Below are positions 36,579 to 48,599 of a DNA stretch of 64,000 bases, one piece after another. The DNA comes from Malania oleifera (taxonomy: Eukaryota > Streptophyta > Magnoliopsida > Santalales > Ximeniaceae), in the NCBI RefSeq assembly GCF_029873635.1, contig NC_080422.1, forward strand, positions 18,444,049 through 18,508,048. The letters are read 5' to 3'. A program made the position numbers and the translations under genes. The notes under the pieces were generated by a model. That model had not been told where the DNA came from. It saw nothing but the letters and a program-made list of their open reading frames with translations, and did not search any database. The first letter of the stretch is position 1; the number at the start of each line of letters is the position of its first letter.

Positions 36579-38887
36579 TTTTATTTTTTTCCAATATTTT
36601 AAATAATTAAAAAAATCACACTTTTATTTTTTAGTTTTCTAACTTTATATAAGAAAATTAGATAACATTTTTTTATTATTTCCTATATTTTTTTTCTTCT
36701 TATACAATTTTTTTAAAAAAAAATTGAAATTATTTAAAAATTTATAAAAATTAGAAATTAAAATATTTTTTGCAACCAAATAAATATTTTATTTTTTATA
36801 TTTTTAATAAAAATCTTTAAATTTTTGAAAAACAAGCAAAAATTTTCAATCATATATTTAGAAAGCTAAAAACTAAAAAATAAAGATCACTTTTCACAAC
36901 TAAAAGGGTCCTAATAAATTTACATCAAAGAAAGTCGGAAATTATGAAGCTTCTATAATATCTTCCCCATATTAATTATTGAAAATAAAAATATAGATAT
37001 TCTCATTAATTTTCTCACCTTTAAAAATTACGTACCTTTTTCAAGTGGCATTCACTTGTAAGGAAAATTTGAATCTCGATAATGAAAAATTACAAAGAAT
37101 TATTTTAGTCCCTCTGAACATAAGCTTAAAACCCGAATGCTCATCTTGTGGTAATGAATTTTAACATATTTCTAGTTAATTTAATAATTAAAATTAAGGT
37201 GATAAGAAATTTTTTTTAAAAAAAAAGAAAAACAAAAGGCACTAGGGGTTGGTTCTATAAAGTTTGAATCCCATGGGACTCCTGCTTGATGAAGCACCCC
37301 TTTCCAACACACACACACACACACCCCGTGTGCTCCTGCTCATTAATTAATTCAAAGCTTTGCACTTCGAATCATAAAATGATCTTCCATTGCTTTCCAA
37401 TAATTTTTCTCAACCCTATATTTGGATAATTCATGATTTGAATTATATTAAAATTTGTCCAAATCCAAATCCAAAATCTGAACTTCATTCTTCCAATTTA
37501 AGAGTATAGATTGTAAGTATTGAATTTGAATTTGACTTTGAAATACTTTGTTTGAGCTAACGTGAATTTAAATTTAAAGTCTTTTCTAAACGCAGAGCGA
37601 AGGTAATGCTTGGAGAATAGGGTTCGGCTCTTCTATTTTAATTTGTGCAAATTTAGACGAAATATAATTATATATAATTGTATACTACGTTTTGCCCACA
37701 TTTATACAAATTTAAATTTAAAATTAAAATTCAACCTTCAAACTGCGAAAAGTAGGGTAAGACTTTGAGGCCCGTTTGAACTTGAAAAATGTAAAAGAAA
37801 TTGAAAGAAGAATATAAAAGAATTTAATTTTTCATGTTTAGTTATCAGAGAAAAAAGAAATTATCAAATTAGTAAATAAATTTTGGTTTTAAGCACCATA
37901 AAAGTTTAAATTTTCTTAATCTTTTTTATCAAAATAGAAAATAAGTGTCCTTTTATTTTCCTTTCTACCACCAAAATCTTTTATTCAAATAGACTCAAAA
38001 ATATTGAATATAGATTTATCATAATGTTTTGAGTTAACAACTTATCTCAAATTTTGTTTTATATTTTACCACTAGTTTGCATTTTTTTTTTTTTGATAAT
38101 TTGGGGACTCCCGCTACCATCGTGCTACTTAAGATACTATGGTGCCACACAAAATTTGAAAGTGAAAGGCGTCCTTCCATTGACGCACCCCTTCTAATCA
38201 AATTCAATTTGATTTAGTTTTTCTCATTTTTCGTAATCAAAGCAACCAAATTAATAAATTGCATGGCCTTAATTTTATGTCCTTTATAGTTATGCCTTTC
38301 TAAGATTTGAACTGAAGAACTCAAGTCAAAATCGAAAATTCCCTAAGATCCAATGAAGACATAGGAGACAAAATATCTTTTTTTCCGGGAGAGGTTGAGC
38401 TGCGGGCAAACAAAGTTGTATATTCCTCGTTGCGTTGCGTGTGTGAGTGTCTCACCTGCCTTGTAATCTTTCAATTAGGTTTAATTAAGGGTTGAACTTT
38501 GAAGTCCACCCATGAACATGCGTGGGAATTGTAAAGCTCGCCTATTTTGCCTCTCGCATCTTCAAATTTGGCACTTCAAAGTTCAAATGTAAATTTCACA
38601 CGTTTTACATGAATTAAAATTTATAAATTTCTAGGTTCATGTGTTTCAGGGCTGCTTCAAAAGTCAATAATAATTTAATAAAAAATGGGAATTTTTTATT
38701 TCTTTTTTTTTTTTTTTCTTGTAAGAGTAAATTCCGAAGATCTCATACGTTGTTTGAATATGACGTTACATCCCTTACATTGGGTTGCAAGCATAAAATT
38801 CAAATAATGTATTTGAATTTGTATGAACTTGAAAAAAAAAAAAAATACAACACAAGATTGTATTATTAAATTTCTTCTAAATCTATC
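36579..38887. other. AT-rich intergenic DNA
   Basis: No gene seen. Short (CA)n at 37309-37324. The segment 37410-37560 resembles, in reverse, the dispersed repeat at 39320-39440. Confidence 0.55.
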
Positions 38888-39172
38888 TATTAAATTACCA
38901 TTTTACTTAAAGTCTAAACTCTTTTAGATTGTATGTCAACATGTATATCAAGTTTTAACACTTCTACATACGTGGAGAGATAAACATACGATAAATAACA
39001 CTCATGATAAAGAACACAATTTTTTTTTTAAACACCACATGATAAATGCGGACAACAAGACTAAAACCTAAGACCTCTTGGTAATCAGTTCTAATGTCAT
39101 GTTAGATTACCACTTTACTTAAAAGTTTAAACTTTTAGGTTATGGACCAACAGTGTATGTCAAGCTTTAACA
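38888..39172 (-). mobile_element. TRIM miniature LTR element
   Basis: Terminal repeats of 73 bp at 38888-38960 and 39100-39172 (TGTTAGATTACCACTTTACT...TTTAACA) flank about 140 bp with no coding sequence. The right copy is preceded by a worn primer-like stretch. This is the structure of terminal-repeat retrotransposons in miniature. A sister copy is at 42002-42226. The flanking duplication is not preserved. Confidence 0.7.
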
Positions 39173-39319
39173 CTACTCAAATCTAAATTCATGTCCTAAA
39201 AGTAACATAATATATATCATTTTGTTTTGGTACATAATTGTTATTGTACTTTTTCCATTCAAATTCATACAAATTCAAGTTTAAGGCTCAAAATTTGTAC
39301 TTATAGACACTACCTTGTG

Positions 39320-39440
39320 CAACATTTGGAAGCATAAATTTTGAATCTTGGATTTGAATTTGAGTATATTTAGACAAATTTCAATATAATTTTATATCGC
39401 ATCTTAGCCAACTCCAAATTTAAAACCTATCCAAACATGG
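39320..39440. repeat. Dispersed short repeat copy
   Basis: The stretch (ATCTTGGATTTGAATTT ... ACAAATTTCAATA ... TATCCAAACATG) is matched at 10280-10410 and, in reverse, around 37410-37560. It is probably a non-autonomous element family without clear ends here. Confidence 0.5.
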
Positions 39441-39539
39441 GGTTAGAGTTTTTTGTAACTACCAATGGACTCCTTAATTAGATTTTAGCTTTATGGACAA
39501 AAGTTATCCTCCTTCACTTAAATCTTTCATATTATAAAA

Positions 39540-41019
39540 TGTTAAACGTCCCAGCTCGGGAGACAAATAATAAAGACAAATAATAATATTTTATGGACTC
39601 TTTTCGCGTATTTCGATTTTCTCTACAAAATAAAATACTTGATAAGACTCAAGCAATTATATCACAATATATGAAATATAAATCATACACAAGACAAATA
39701 ATAAAGAGTAGGGAGAGAGAAGCTTAAAATTGGTATTTAACGTGGTTCGGCATCAAGCCTATGTCCACACTTTAGCACCAAACTAAGGATTCCACTATCC
39801 ACTATAAAACTCGTTCATCGGTGGAGCAAGCCTTAACCGGGTATCAAACCCTCCACTCAGGAACAAATCCCTACCATGCTCACCAAGAGTCACAAGGATC
39901 ACCAAGATGCCTTGTCAATTGGTTCACTAAGAACCTCCACCAAGTTGGTTCATAAAGAACCTTTTACAAGAGGATGAGTATGCAAAGAAATGCTCCTTGA
40001 TTGAGCTAATATCACTTACTAAACAAACCTCACACTATTCTCTCAAGGATTGAATCAAACACAATTTTGGAAAGCAAGAGAGATTGACCACTTGAAATGA
40101 ATAACTAAAATGCAAAATGTTAGGTTTTTTAATCAAAGATGTTTTTTTCACTAAGAATGATCAAAAACCATACTAAACAAGTCTATGGACTTGTATATAT
40201 AGCCAAAACCACGAACTACCTGTTATTAGACCATTGGAAGTAAATCCCACAAGAAACTACCCATTTTCTAGTTGTTATTGCGGTGGGCTCAAGACCACTA
40301 GTCGACTAGTCCCACTCACTAGTTGACTAGTACCCTGCACTAGTCGACTAGTCACCTGGGTTACGAGACATAAAATAACTACTGGTTTTTCTAGTCAATG
40401 AGTGATATGCACTAGTCGACGAGTGCTCCGTTTTTCCTTATCAAAAAGTCTTTTAATCACTTAACACATTCTTGGACAAAAGTATATTAAATATATTAAG
40501 TCTAATGAAGATTAAAACTTATCCAAGGTTTCCCCTTGAATATAAGATATCAAAAACTTGTCCCTTTGGAAAACATATTTGAGTTTATGATTCTTTTGAC
40601 AAACTCTTTGATTGAACTTTGAAAATTATGAAAATTGAGTTTGTGACTTAAGTGAAAACCAATAAATTCAAGTGTCCTGGTATGCATGCATTTTGCTCAA
40701 CTCTTGCTCAAAAATCAGGTATGAATCAAGACCGCAAGAGTTACAAACTATTCCTACCTCACACAACCCATATTACATATAATTCAATATAAAACATCCT
40801 TCGGTTGTGTTTGAGTCCTTTCCGAGTGAGTGTCCATTTGATCTTTCCTACTCGACATCAATTCAGTTCGATCTTTGCCTTTTGACCAATACTTCATGAA
40901 TGTGTCACTTGTACCTGTACTAAACATAATCTGCAAAGATAAGAAAACATTAGGAACCACAAATAGGTTAATACTATCAAAACACATAAACTATGATAGT
41001 GTAGCCAACAAGGCTAACA
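39540..41019 (-). mobile_element. Solo LTR of a copia-like element with TAAAA duplication
   Basis: On the minus strand it opens TGTTAGCCTTGTTGGC and ends GGGACGTTTAACA. It is 1480 bp and flanked on both sides by TAAAA (39535-39539, 41020-41024). A TATA box lies at 40194-40201, with a palindrome array at 40297-40424 upstream of it in minus sense. No internal sequence remains, so it is a product of LTR-LTR recombination. Confidence 0.82.
40297..40424. repeat. ACTAGTCGACTAGT palindrome array in a solo LTR
   Basis: Five copies or near copies with core starts at 40301, 40322, 40343, 40394 and 40415. Spacing is 21 bp within groups and 51 bp between groups. It lies about 100 bp upstream of the TATA box. 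Confidence 0.85.
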
Positions 41020-41024
41020 TAAAA

Positions 41025-42001
41025 CATTTTAATGGTTTTAAATGCAAAAGATAAATGTTTATAGTTGGTTTTCTTTTTTGGATGCTAGTACATTAGCTTC
41101 AAGTATCTTATGTAAAAGTACATGGATTTTTTGTTGTCTACAAAAATTTGAGAGCAAGAAACTCGTAATTCTACGAGAAGACTTCTCCAATGTTGACAAA
41201 ATTGTCCACATGATCTCTTAAGATGGTGCAAATGTTTGTTCTTAGATGTGGATAGGAGGGAATGTTGAATACAAGCAATGGGATGTACTAGACATTGTCA
41301 AGAGAGGAGAACCATGTAATTCTTAGAAGCTTAAGTTTCAAGTGGTGAGAGGATGACATAAAAATGTTGATGACTTAGAGAGAGAAACTCTAGTTTGGAG
41401 AGAGAAAGTTTTTAGGGAGAATAAGAGCTAAAAGATCCCTAATGAGGAGAGAATGGTGGTATTTATAGTGTAAATTAAAGGTATGATTATTATTCAATGA
41501 GAGAGAATCACAGTTGTATATGAGGATTCGTCCAATTGGAAATATGGCAATCTGAGCTATTCAATGATAAAACAAGATGTGATTAGAAAGAAAATGAGGA
41601 AATATCACGTGGCGTAAGTAACACTTAAGCTAACTCAGGAAATATTAAGGGAAGTAGACCGTCCGTAATGAGTCACAATTTGAGCCCACCAAGTCAAATC
41701 TCTTTATAACATTTCAAAATTTGAGATTGATAAAGAGACCTGCCACTGCCTCATGATCAATCCTGAGCACGCGTTGAGCATCTAACTCTCGCAAAAACAA
41801 TTGTAAGATTAGAAGTTAATCGAGTAAGTGATTAATATGTAATTATAGGTCTTTATTAATATCATAGTTAGAGTAAGGTACAAAAAGGCATTTACATATA
41901 GTATAGGGGTAGACATGTTTAAAGGCATAAAAGTTTTTTATTCCTTTAATTCTTCATTTTAGTTGTTTTTGTAAGATAACATAGTTTTCTTTTGTTATTA
42001 T
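41025..42001. other. Unassigned, probably retroelement-derived spacer
   Basis: The minus strand has a TATA-like ACTATAAATACC near 41455 with GAGAGAGA-rich sequence beside it (41370-41410), reminiscent of an LTR promoter. I find no ends or coding parts. No gene seen. Confidence 0.35.
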
Positions 42002-42226
42002 TGTTAGATTATCACTTTACCTAAAACACTATCCTGCACTGTAACTCAACAACATGTGGAGAGATAAATAAATTATAAATAACACTACAAAATAAAGTGG
42101 GCGACAAAACTAGAACCTAGGACCTCTTGGACGGTATCAAAGTTTTGATACCATATTAGATTATCACTTTATTTAAAAGTCTAAACTGCTAGGTTGTGGA
42201 CTAACAATGTATATCAAGTTTTAACA
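42002..42226 (-). mobile_element. TRIM miniature LTR element with ATTAT duplication
   Basis: The right terminal repeat 42154-42226 matches those at 38888-39172. The left one (42002 to about 42051) is shortened. A minus-strand primer-like TGGTATCAAAA adjoins the right repeat. Both ends carry the 5 bp duplication ATTAT (41997-42001, 42227-42231). It is 225 bp and non-coding. Confidence 0.8.
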
Positions 42227-43314
42227 ATTATAACTGCAAGTTTGATATGCAATAATGAAATCAAATATGAAGGAGTGAAATCAAATTTCTCACTTACTTT
42301 CATCATATCTTGTATTTAAATATTCATTCCATTCCACAAAAGAGACATATCATAAGTTCTTTCTCTTCTAAAACATCTTACTCCAATATTTACTTAATAT
42401 TTAATATGCTCGAAAGAAACAAAAATTTATAGGACAAATTTTTAATATTAAAAAAAACAAATTTGGTGCCGCACCAGGGGGTTTGAAGGGTTTGTTGGTG
42501 GTTGAAGTTCCTATGTAATCAAATAAATAAATAAATAAATAAATGATTTTCCTGTCTACCACTAGGGTTTAACTACACACTTTAACATGTTGGCACATAA
42601 TAAATAGAGACAGCCGAGAGCTAGCTAGCTAGCAATAATACTTATAGGGTAATTAAAGTGGTTTTGTGAAAATTAAAGCGTGATTAATGGGAGATATTCT
42701 ATTCTAATTCCCCTTCTCACTCTTTTAGAATTCAAACACACAAAGTATAAAATAGATGTAGATTTAATTCCTATGTCTCTTAAAAGACTCATCCATTTAA
42801 GATCTAAATTACAAGAAGTTAATAATTGAATATAGTAGGGTTAATTCTCACTCCACACTTTGCTTTTACGTGTGTGTTCCTTTTGAATTGAGGAAAAAGT
42901 TGACAATAAAAAAGAAAAATATAAGTAAATGTCAAAGTTTACACCTTCTATCTCCTTTTGAAAATTATATCATAGAAGGGAATGTATCTCCTTTTGAAAA
43001 TTATATTATAGAAGGGAATGTATCGAAGCAAAAAGACATTATTAAAAATAAAGAATACAAATTTTAACATGTAAATTCAAAACCCATTTACTTATTTTAT
43101 TTATTTATTCTTTTTTTTAATAATTAGAAAAATAAGGTTTATTTGTAAAAATATATTCTTTTTTTTTAATTATAAAAATTTCATCTTATTTTTTTTATTT
43201 TTAGAATTTTTATAAAAATATAAAAAATAATAATATTTCATATTTCATATTTTATACAAATATTAGAAAATAAAAATATAATATTATTTTTATAAGTGAA
43301 TAGACCATTAAATC
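42227..43314. other. AT-rich intergenic DNA
   Basis: No gene recognised. Contains (AAAT)n at about 42520-42545 and the 36 bp tandem pair listed below. Confidence 0.55.
42951..43022. repeat. Two-copy 36 bp tandem repeat
   Basis: The units 42951-42986 and 42987-43022 differ by a single base. The small open frame over them repeats 12 residues (SPFENYIIEGNV), but nothing else supports a gene. Confidence 0.9.
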
Positions 43315-43379
43315 TTGAAAAGATTCATATAACTGATCCCAAATAATCGGACTTGAGACTTATTGTTATTGTTGTTGAG
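43315..43379 (+). mobile_element. RTE LINE 3' tail fragment
   Basis: GAAAAGATTCATATAACTG, then ATCCCAAATAATCGGACTTG and a TTGTTATTGTTGTTG end, matches the typical 3' end of plant RTE LINEs and of the copy at 6285-6768. Only the tail remains. Confidence 0.65.
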
Positions 43380-43811
43380 AATAGGCCATAAATCCGAGTT
43401 CATCATTGAATTTAGACAAAATAAATAAATAATAAAATTATATTTAAGTTTGTCAAAATTCACAACTTTAAGTTTAAGGCCGCATTTGAGTCAAAATTTT
43501 GCTTGAAAAAAGAAAAGGAAAAAAAATTCATTTTTCATTATATTTTCTCTCAACACCAAACAATTTTAACTTTAACAAAATTAAAATTACAAAAAACCAA
43601 ATGTTAATCATATATAAAATTAAATTTTTCTTCATTGAATTGTTATTTTTGTTTTTACGATATTACAGAAAAAAAAAGTATATTTTTTACATTAATTCTA
43701 TTTCACATTTTTCAAGTTTCAAATAAATAAACATTTAAAAAACATATTTCCAAATACAAGAAGGATAAAATTAAACATATGTTTGGATTATTTAAAAAAA
43801 TATATATTTTA
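43380..43811. other. AT-rich intergenic DNA
   Basis: Long A/T-rich stretch. No gene seen. Confidence 0.6.
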
Positions 43812-44280
43812 GATTTTTGCAGGGTTTCATCCGGTGCGAGAGATACCAACGTAAAGCCTATGGGACCCAAAAAGTTGGCAGAGTGCTGACATGGAAAGCG
43901 CCTATTGGTAGGAACAAAGACATGTGCCGCACGGAATCACAAGGTATTTATTATTCCCAGAGATTAGGCAGCAGCGGCAAGTTGGGCCGGAACGGTCCAA
44001 AAAAGGCACGCTGTTTACCCCGCATATTCTCGTCACGGGGTATGGGGGGAAACGATCCACTAGATGAACGATGGAAACTGATCCACGTGGCAAAAAGCTA
44101 GCGGGCGAACGTCACCTACCGCTTGCGGAGCACGAGACGCAAAGCTCCCACACGAACTCGCGGCTCGCCCTACTCTCCTAGGAGTAGGGATAAAAACGGA
44201 ATTTCGGTGGCATACCCCGTACCCCACCCGTTCAGTTATTCCCGTCATTTGCTTATTGGTTGACCCAAATGACTAAAATG
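43812..44280. promoter_or_regulatory. Isolated CpG-rich, promoter-like island
   Basis: An abrupt GC- and CpG-rich block inside AT-rich DNA. It contains a G-box context CCACGTGGC near 44083 and a CCAAT-type box in minus sense near 44250. A 94-residue plus-strand frame (43817-44101) crosses it but has no family likeness. It could be a detached promoter, a 5' exon, or recently arrived DNA. Confidence 0.35.
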
Positions 44281-45069
44281 CCCACATTTTTAATTAAAAT
44301 TTATTTTTTTAACGGTGAATAATTTATGCTAGGAGAGAAGGTAATTTGAAGTCTATTTTTTTTTTCATTCATTTTAAAATGTGCTTAATTTTACATTCTA
44401 TATTATAATTTTAACAGTTGCAAATTATAAATTAATAAAATGATTTGATTTTTTTAATCTAAAACATCTTTATAACTTTTATTATTTTCTAAATAACAAA
44501 TTTGAAAATTTGGTCCACACATGCCCACAACTGCCTTAATAAAGTTATAGATACCATATTTTGTTTCGGACACTTTCATTAAAAAAAGATAAGATTTTTG
44601 AGTTGGCTTAGATCACCTTGTCAACCTTATGACTAATTACGCATGCATATATAGGATCTACTTTTAAAATAATAATTCATTGCATCTTGTTCGAAAAGTA
44701 ACCCGTACATGTATGCATATCAAAATAGGAATAGTTTGAAATTATCGGTCACAATACTAGCTTGGCGATTCATGACCATCTAAAAAGTTGTCTAATTTAA
44801 AGACTTTAATTTTTTATAAAAAAAAATACAATACATCAGATAAGGAAATATCGGGGTGCCTTGCTTTTGCAAGGTTTGTTTAGTTTTGGAATGTATTTTC
44901 CGTTTTCTAATTTTTAATTTTCTAAATTATAATAAAAAAAATTCATATCATTTTTAATAATATAGTTAAAAACAAAATAATAATAAAAATATGATAAAAT
45001 ATAATATGCAAAGTATAATTAAGTACATAATTATCAAAATGATTTTACTGTAAAAAAATATTAATTATA
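44281..45069. other. AT-rich intergenic DNA
   Basis: No gene or recognisable element. Confidence 0.6.
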
Positions 45070-45820
45070 TGTAATAAGTTTTTTATACTATAATGACATA
45101 ATTGATAAATAAACTAATTTTCAGTTCCTATGTTTATATATATATATATACCAAATACTCTGATATGCCTCAAATATATCACATACCATAAGTTTAAAGG
45201 AGACTAAAGTCCAACATTGATGAGGACAGTTATCACCCAAGTCAACTGTTCGGTTAGAGCAATTAACGTTAGCGCCATGATGATCAGAGTAATCTACGTC
45301 AACGGTATAATAACCGGAGCGATTCATGCTCACACCATAATTCACCAATAAATGACATATCACCCTTAGGTCAAACTCCATCGCTATAAATGAGGTTTCG
45401 CCAATAAATTTTAAGATTTTGATAAGAAAGAAGAAAATAGTACAAATCATGTAGGCTTTGTCTATGTGCATTTGAATCCTATTGCTCACGTGTTACCTAT
45501 TTTAAAATTATTATTTTTTAAATTTAAAATAAAAATATATATTGAAGACAAACCCTTATTTCTTATTCAAAAATAGTTAATAAAGATGTTTAGATATAAT
45601 TATAGAATGCATTAAATACATTTTTTTTGGGGAAGGAAAACTTTAATTATTATACTTACTTTCATTTCTTTTAAAAGTATATGGTAAAGAGGAGAAATCG
45701 TTACTTTCCTATTTAAAATAATTAATTAAAATATTTATTTGGTACAATTAAAGAATGCATTGTGCAAGGATTAGAAGACATGCTCAAAAGTGCAAACTTT
45801 TCCTCTCTCTCTTTAAAATA
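45070..45820. repeat. Dispersed direct duplication, copy A
   Basis: Shares its left part (TAAGTTTTTTATACTATAAT ... TATGTTTATATATATA) and its right part (AAGAAAGAAGAAAATAGTAC ... AAGGATTAGAAGACATGCTC) with 50990-51640 in the same order and orientation. The middle 45165-45420 is unique to this copy and contains the 30 bp triple repeat and a TATA box. Confidence 0.85.
45251..45391 (+). promoter_or_regulatory. 3 x 30 bp degenerate repeat followed by a TATA box
   Basis: The units 45251-45280, 45281-45310 and 45311-45340 align at exactly 30 bp (GTTAGAGCAATTAACGTTAG / ATCAGAGTAATCTACGTCAA / ACCGGAGCGATTCATGCTCA). A TATA-like CTATAAAT lies at about 45384-45391. This resembles a promoter with upstream repeats, probably of a lost element. 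Confidence 0.6.
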
Positions 45821-46099
45821 TATTTTTAATTGAAACACCTATTACTCCAATCTTTATGAACCAATAAAACCCTTTTACTCTTCAATAAATTTTTACTAAT
45901 TAAATAAAATCCCCTTTCACTATTATTTATTATTTGCTTTCTTATTATGAATAATCATCATTAAACCCTTTTCATAATACATAATAATATGTTAAAAATG
46001 AAAAATATTTTTCTCTAAATTGTTTCTAGTATTTTTTTTATATTATGATTAACTAATAAATAATTATGTGCCACTATTTTGAAATATTATCTCTAATGA

Positions 46100-46390
46100 A
46101 TATAATAATAATAATAATAATAATACTATTATTATATATAGATATTATAATGTCATTATCAGTTTGAACATCAACTAAACTCGTCTATCAATGCTAAATA
46201 AATATAATATTAGTATTATAATATAATAATAATAATATTATATATAGATATTATAATGTCATTATCGGTTTGAAGATCAATTTAACTCGTCTATCAATGG
46301 TAAATTAATATTATATTAGCAACTATGATATATATTATTATATATAGATATTATAATGTCATTATCAGTTTGAACATCAATTTAAAATAT
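46100..46390. repeat. AT-rich minisatellite, three units of about 100-106 bp
   Basis: ATTATATATAGATATTATAA starts at 46131, 46237 and 46337. Each is followed by TGTCATTATC and AGTTTGAACATCAA-type sequence. An (AAT)n run precedes it. Confidence 0.88.
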
Positions 46391-47099
46391 CACCATTAAA
46401 ATATGTATATATATATATATATATATATATTATATTATATTATATTATATATGTATATTACAGTTTTCAAAATAATTCTTCGTACACGTGGAGGGGGGGG
46501 ATGGGCTAAGAGCACAGCTGAGGAATGATTGGACGAACTCAAAGAAACAGAAGAACAAAACTTGGGCATTCACATACCTTAGGATTCAGAGTGAAGAGCA
46601 GTGTCCCAGCTGTTGTTTCCATGCCCTCTTCAACCCCACAAAATATTTGTTTTCTTCACTGTTCTGTTAATTGTACTGCGAATTTGCCCGTAGGAGTAAG
46701 GATCCAGTAGACGCTACCAGAAGAAAAGCAAAGCTTGAGTCAAATACAATTATAATTAGTGGAAAAATCTTAGAGAGAACTTGAAAATTCTTCAAAATTA
46801 AACTCACGAGTCAATTACAATTATAATGAAAAATTTCTTCTAAAATTCAACTTCTTTCAATGGAATTGATATGAAGAAGAGAGTCAATGATAATTTTCTC
46901 ATTTGTAAAGTAAATGACATTGCTCCGCTAACTACCATAACTTTTACCATATACGAAAACAAGACACAGGTAGTTCTCTTAAAATAAATTTTTAGATAAA
47001 TCTTTTCTTAATTTTTTATTACTATCCCACGCTCCCATAACCCATATTTGAAATTATAATTTCATCAAAATTATTATTATTATTATTATTTGGTGATAA
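46391..47099. other. Spacer with (TA)n and a short GC-richer stretch
   Basis: (TA)n/(TTATA)n at 46405-46450. The stretch 46480-46740 is less AT-rich but gives no protein of known family in either direction. (ATT)n sits near 47071-47090. Confidence 0.45.
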
Positions 47100-48599
47100 A
47101 GGTGGAACTAAATCCAAAAGAAAACAAGTAACTTTATATGGTAAAGTAATAAGAATACCTGTCACAACATCTCTGACAGCCTCAGCATCTTCTGACGTCA
47201 GTGCATAAACCCTCGCTAGAGTTGTGTTTCTCTGCTGGCTCCCTCGTGGCGCCTAGTAACCTCCCCGGAATGGTCTGTGAGCTAGCGCATGGGTCGGCGG
47301 TCCCTGACATAATCGTGTCATATGACCAAGTCTTCTACACCGGTAACAGACGTTCTCTCCCAAACGGCATTCTCTTGTATGTCTTCAGCCACACCTAGGG
47401 CAGGTGGGATAAATCTACTTGCCTTGAAAACCACGGTGTCCCGTCATCTACCTCTGGCCACCACTGTACCGGTCTCTTCTCCATGAGCCCCGACTGAAAC
47501 TTGTCTGAAAACCCGGAGGCGTGGGCCTCTTCCTCTAGCTCTACGTCTCAGCATCCCTCGGTAAACTCTCCTCTACTACTGTGGCCTTATCCACCTATTC
47601 AGAGAAATCCTGCATCCTTAATACTACCACTTGTCTAAAAATTTCCTACTTCAAGCCCCTCTCAAATATTCTTGCCTTCTTAGGCTCATCTAATACTATT
47701 TAAGGGGGAAAACATGACAACTCTATGAATTTCGCCGTATACTACTGAATCGTGAGATTTCCCTGAGTCAAATTCATAAATTCTACCACCTTAACCTCTC
47801 TGACAGTGGCGGGAAAATATCTATCGAAAAATGCCTCCTTGAATCGACCCCACGTCATAGCCACTAGTATGGATCTCTGCTCCTCAAATAATTTTGTAGC
47901 AACCCACCATCTCTCGACCTCGCCTATGAACTTGTATGTAGCATAGAGGACCCTCTGCTCATTAATGCAATGGAGCACCGTTAATACCTTCTCAATCTCC
48001 TGCATCCAGTTCTCGGCAATTGTAGGATCAGCTCCTCTTGAAAACGCTGGAGGGTTCATCTTCGTGAACTTTTCTATCATACAACCCTGTCTTGCAGATG
48101 GGCCTCCCTGCTCCCTGGAGCTTTGTGCAATCTCAGTATTAACCTGCTGAGCTATGCTGCACAAAATAACATCTGAATCCCCGCCGCCCATGCTAGAAGG
48201 CCCTGTACCATCATCACCGCTAGCGTGAGTACTACTACCTCCAGGATCCATCCTACAATAATATCAAATTATTCTGAGAATCTGAACCTCATAATGCTAT
48301 CATTACATTAATCTAACTAAGACATTCTCATACCACCTATCACTAATCTAAGGTCTAGTCCTACCATATGGAAATAGAAACCGACGATAGTTTACCATGG
48401 TTTTCCTAAAATCGTCACCCCAGGAAAATCAAAGAAACCACCTCGAAGTTCCTACTTCCAGACTGTAGAACAGAATCATAAATTCTCGCCCTAACTTTCC
48501 AGCATTAACTCACTGAAATTCTATTCTTATATTCTGGTATTGTTTTTCGTTGTACACTAAAGTCTATAAAACCTAACAACCTAAGCTCTGATACCAAAT

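Noticed and set aside
43817-44101. 94-residue plus-strand frame across the CpG-rich island
   Set aside because: No family likeness, no splice context and no codon signal. GC-rich DNA has few stops, so the frame is expected by chance.
46488-46710. Two overlapping 60-residue plus-strand frames in a GC-richer stretch
   Set aside because: Neither resembles a known protein and there is no gene structure around them.
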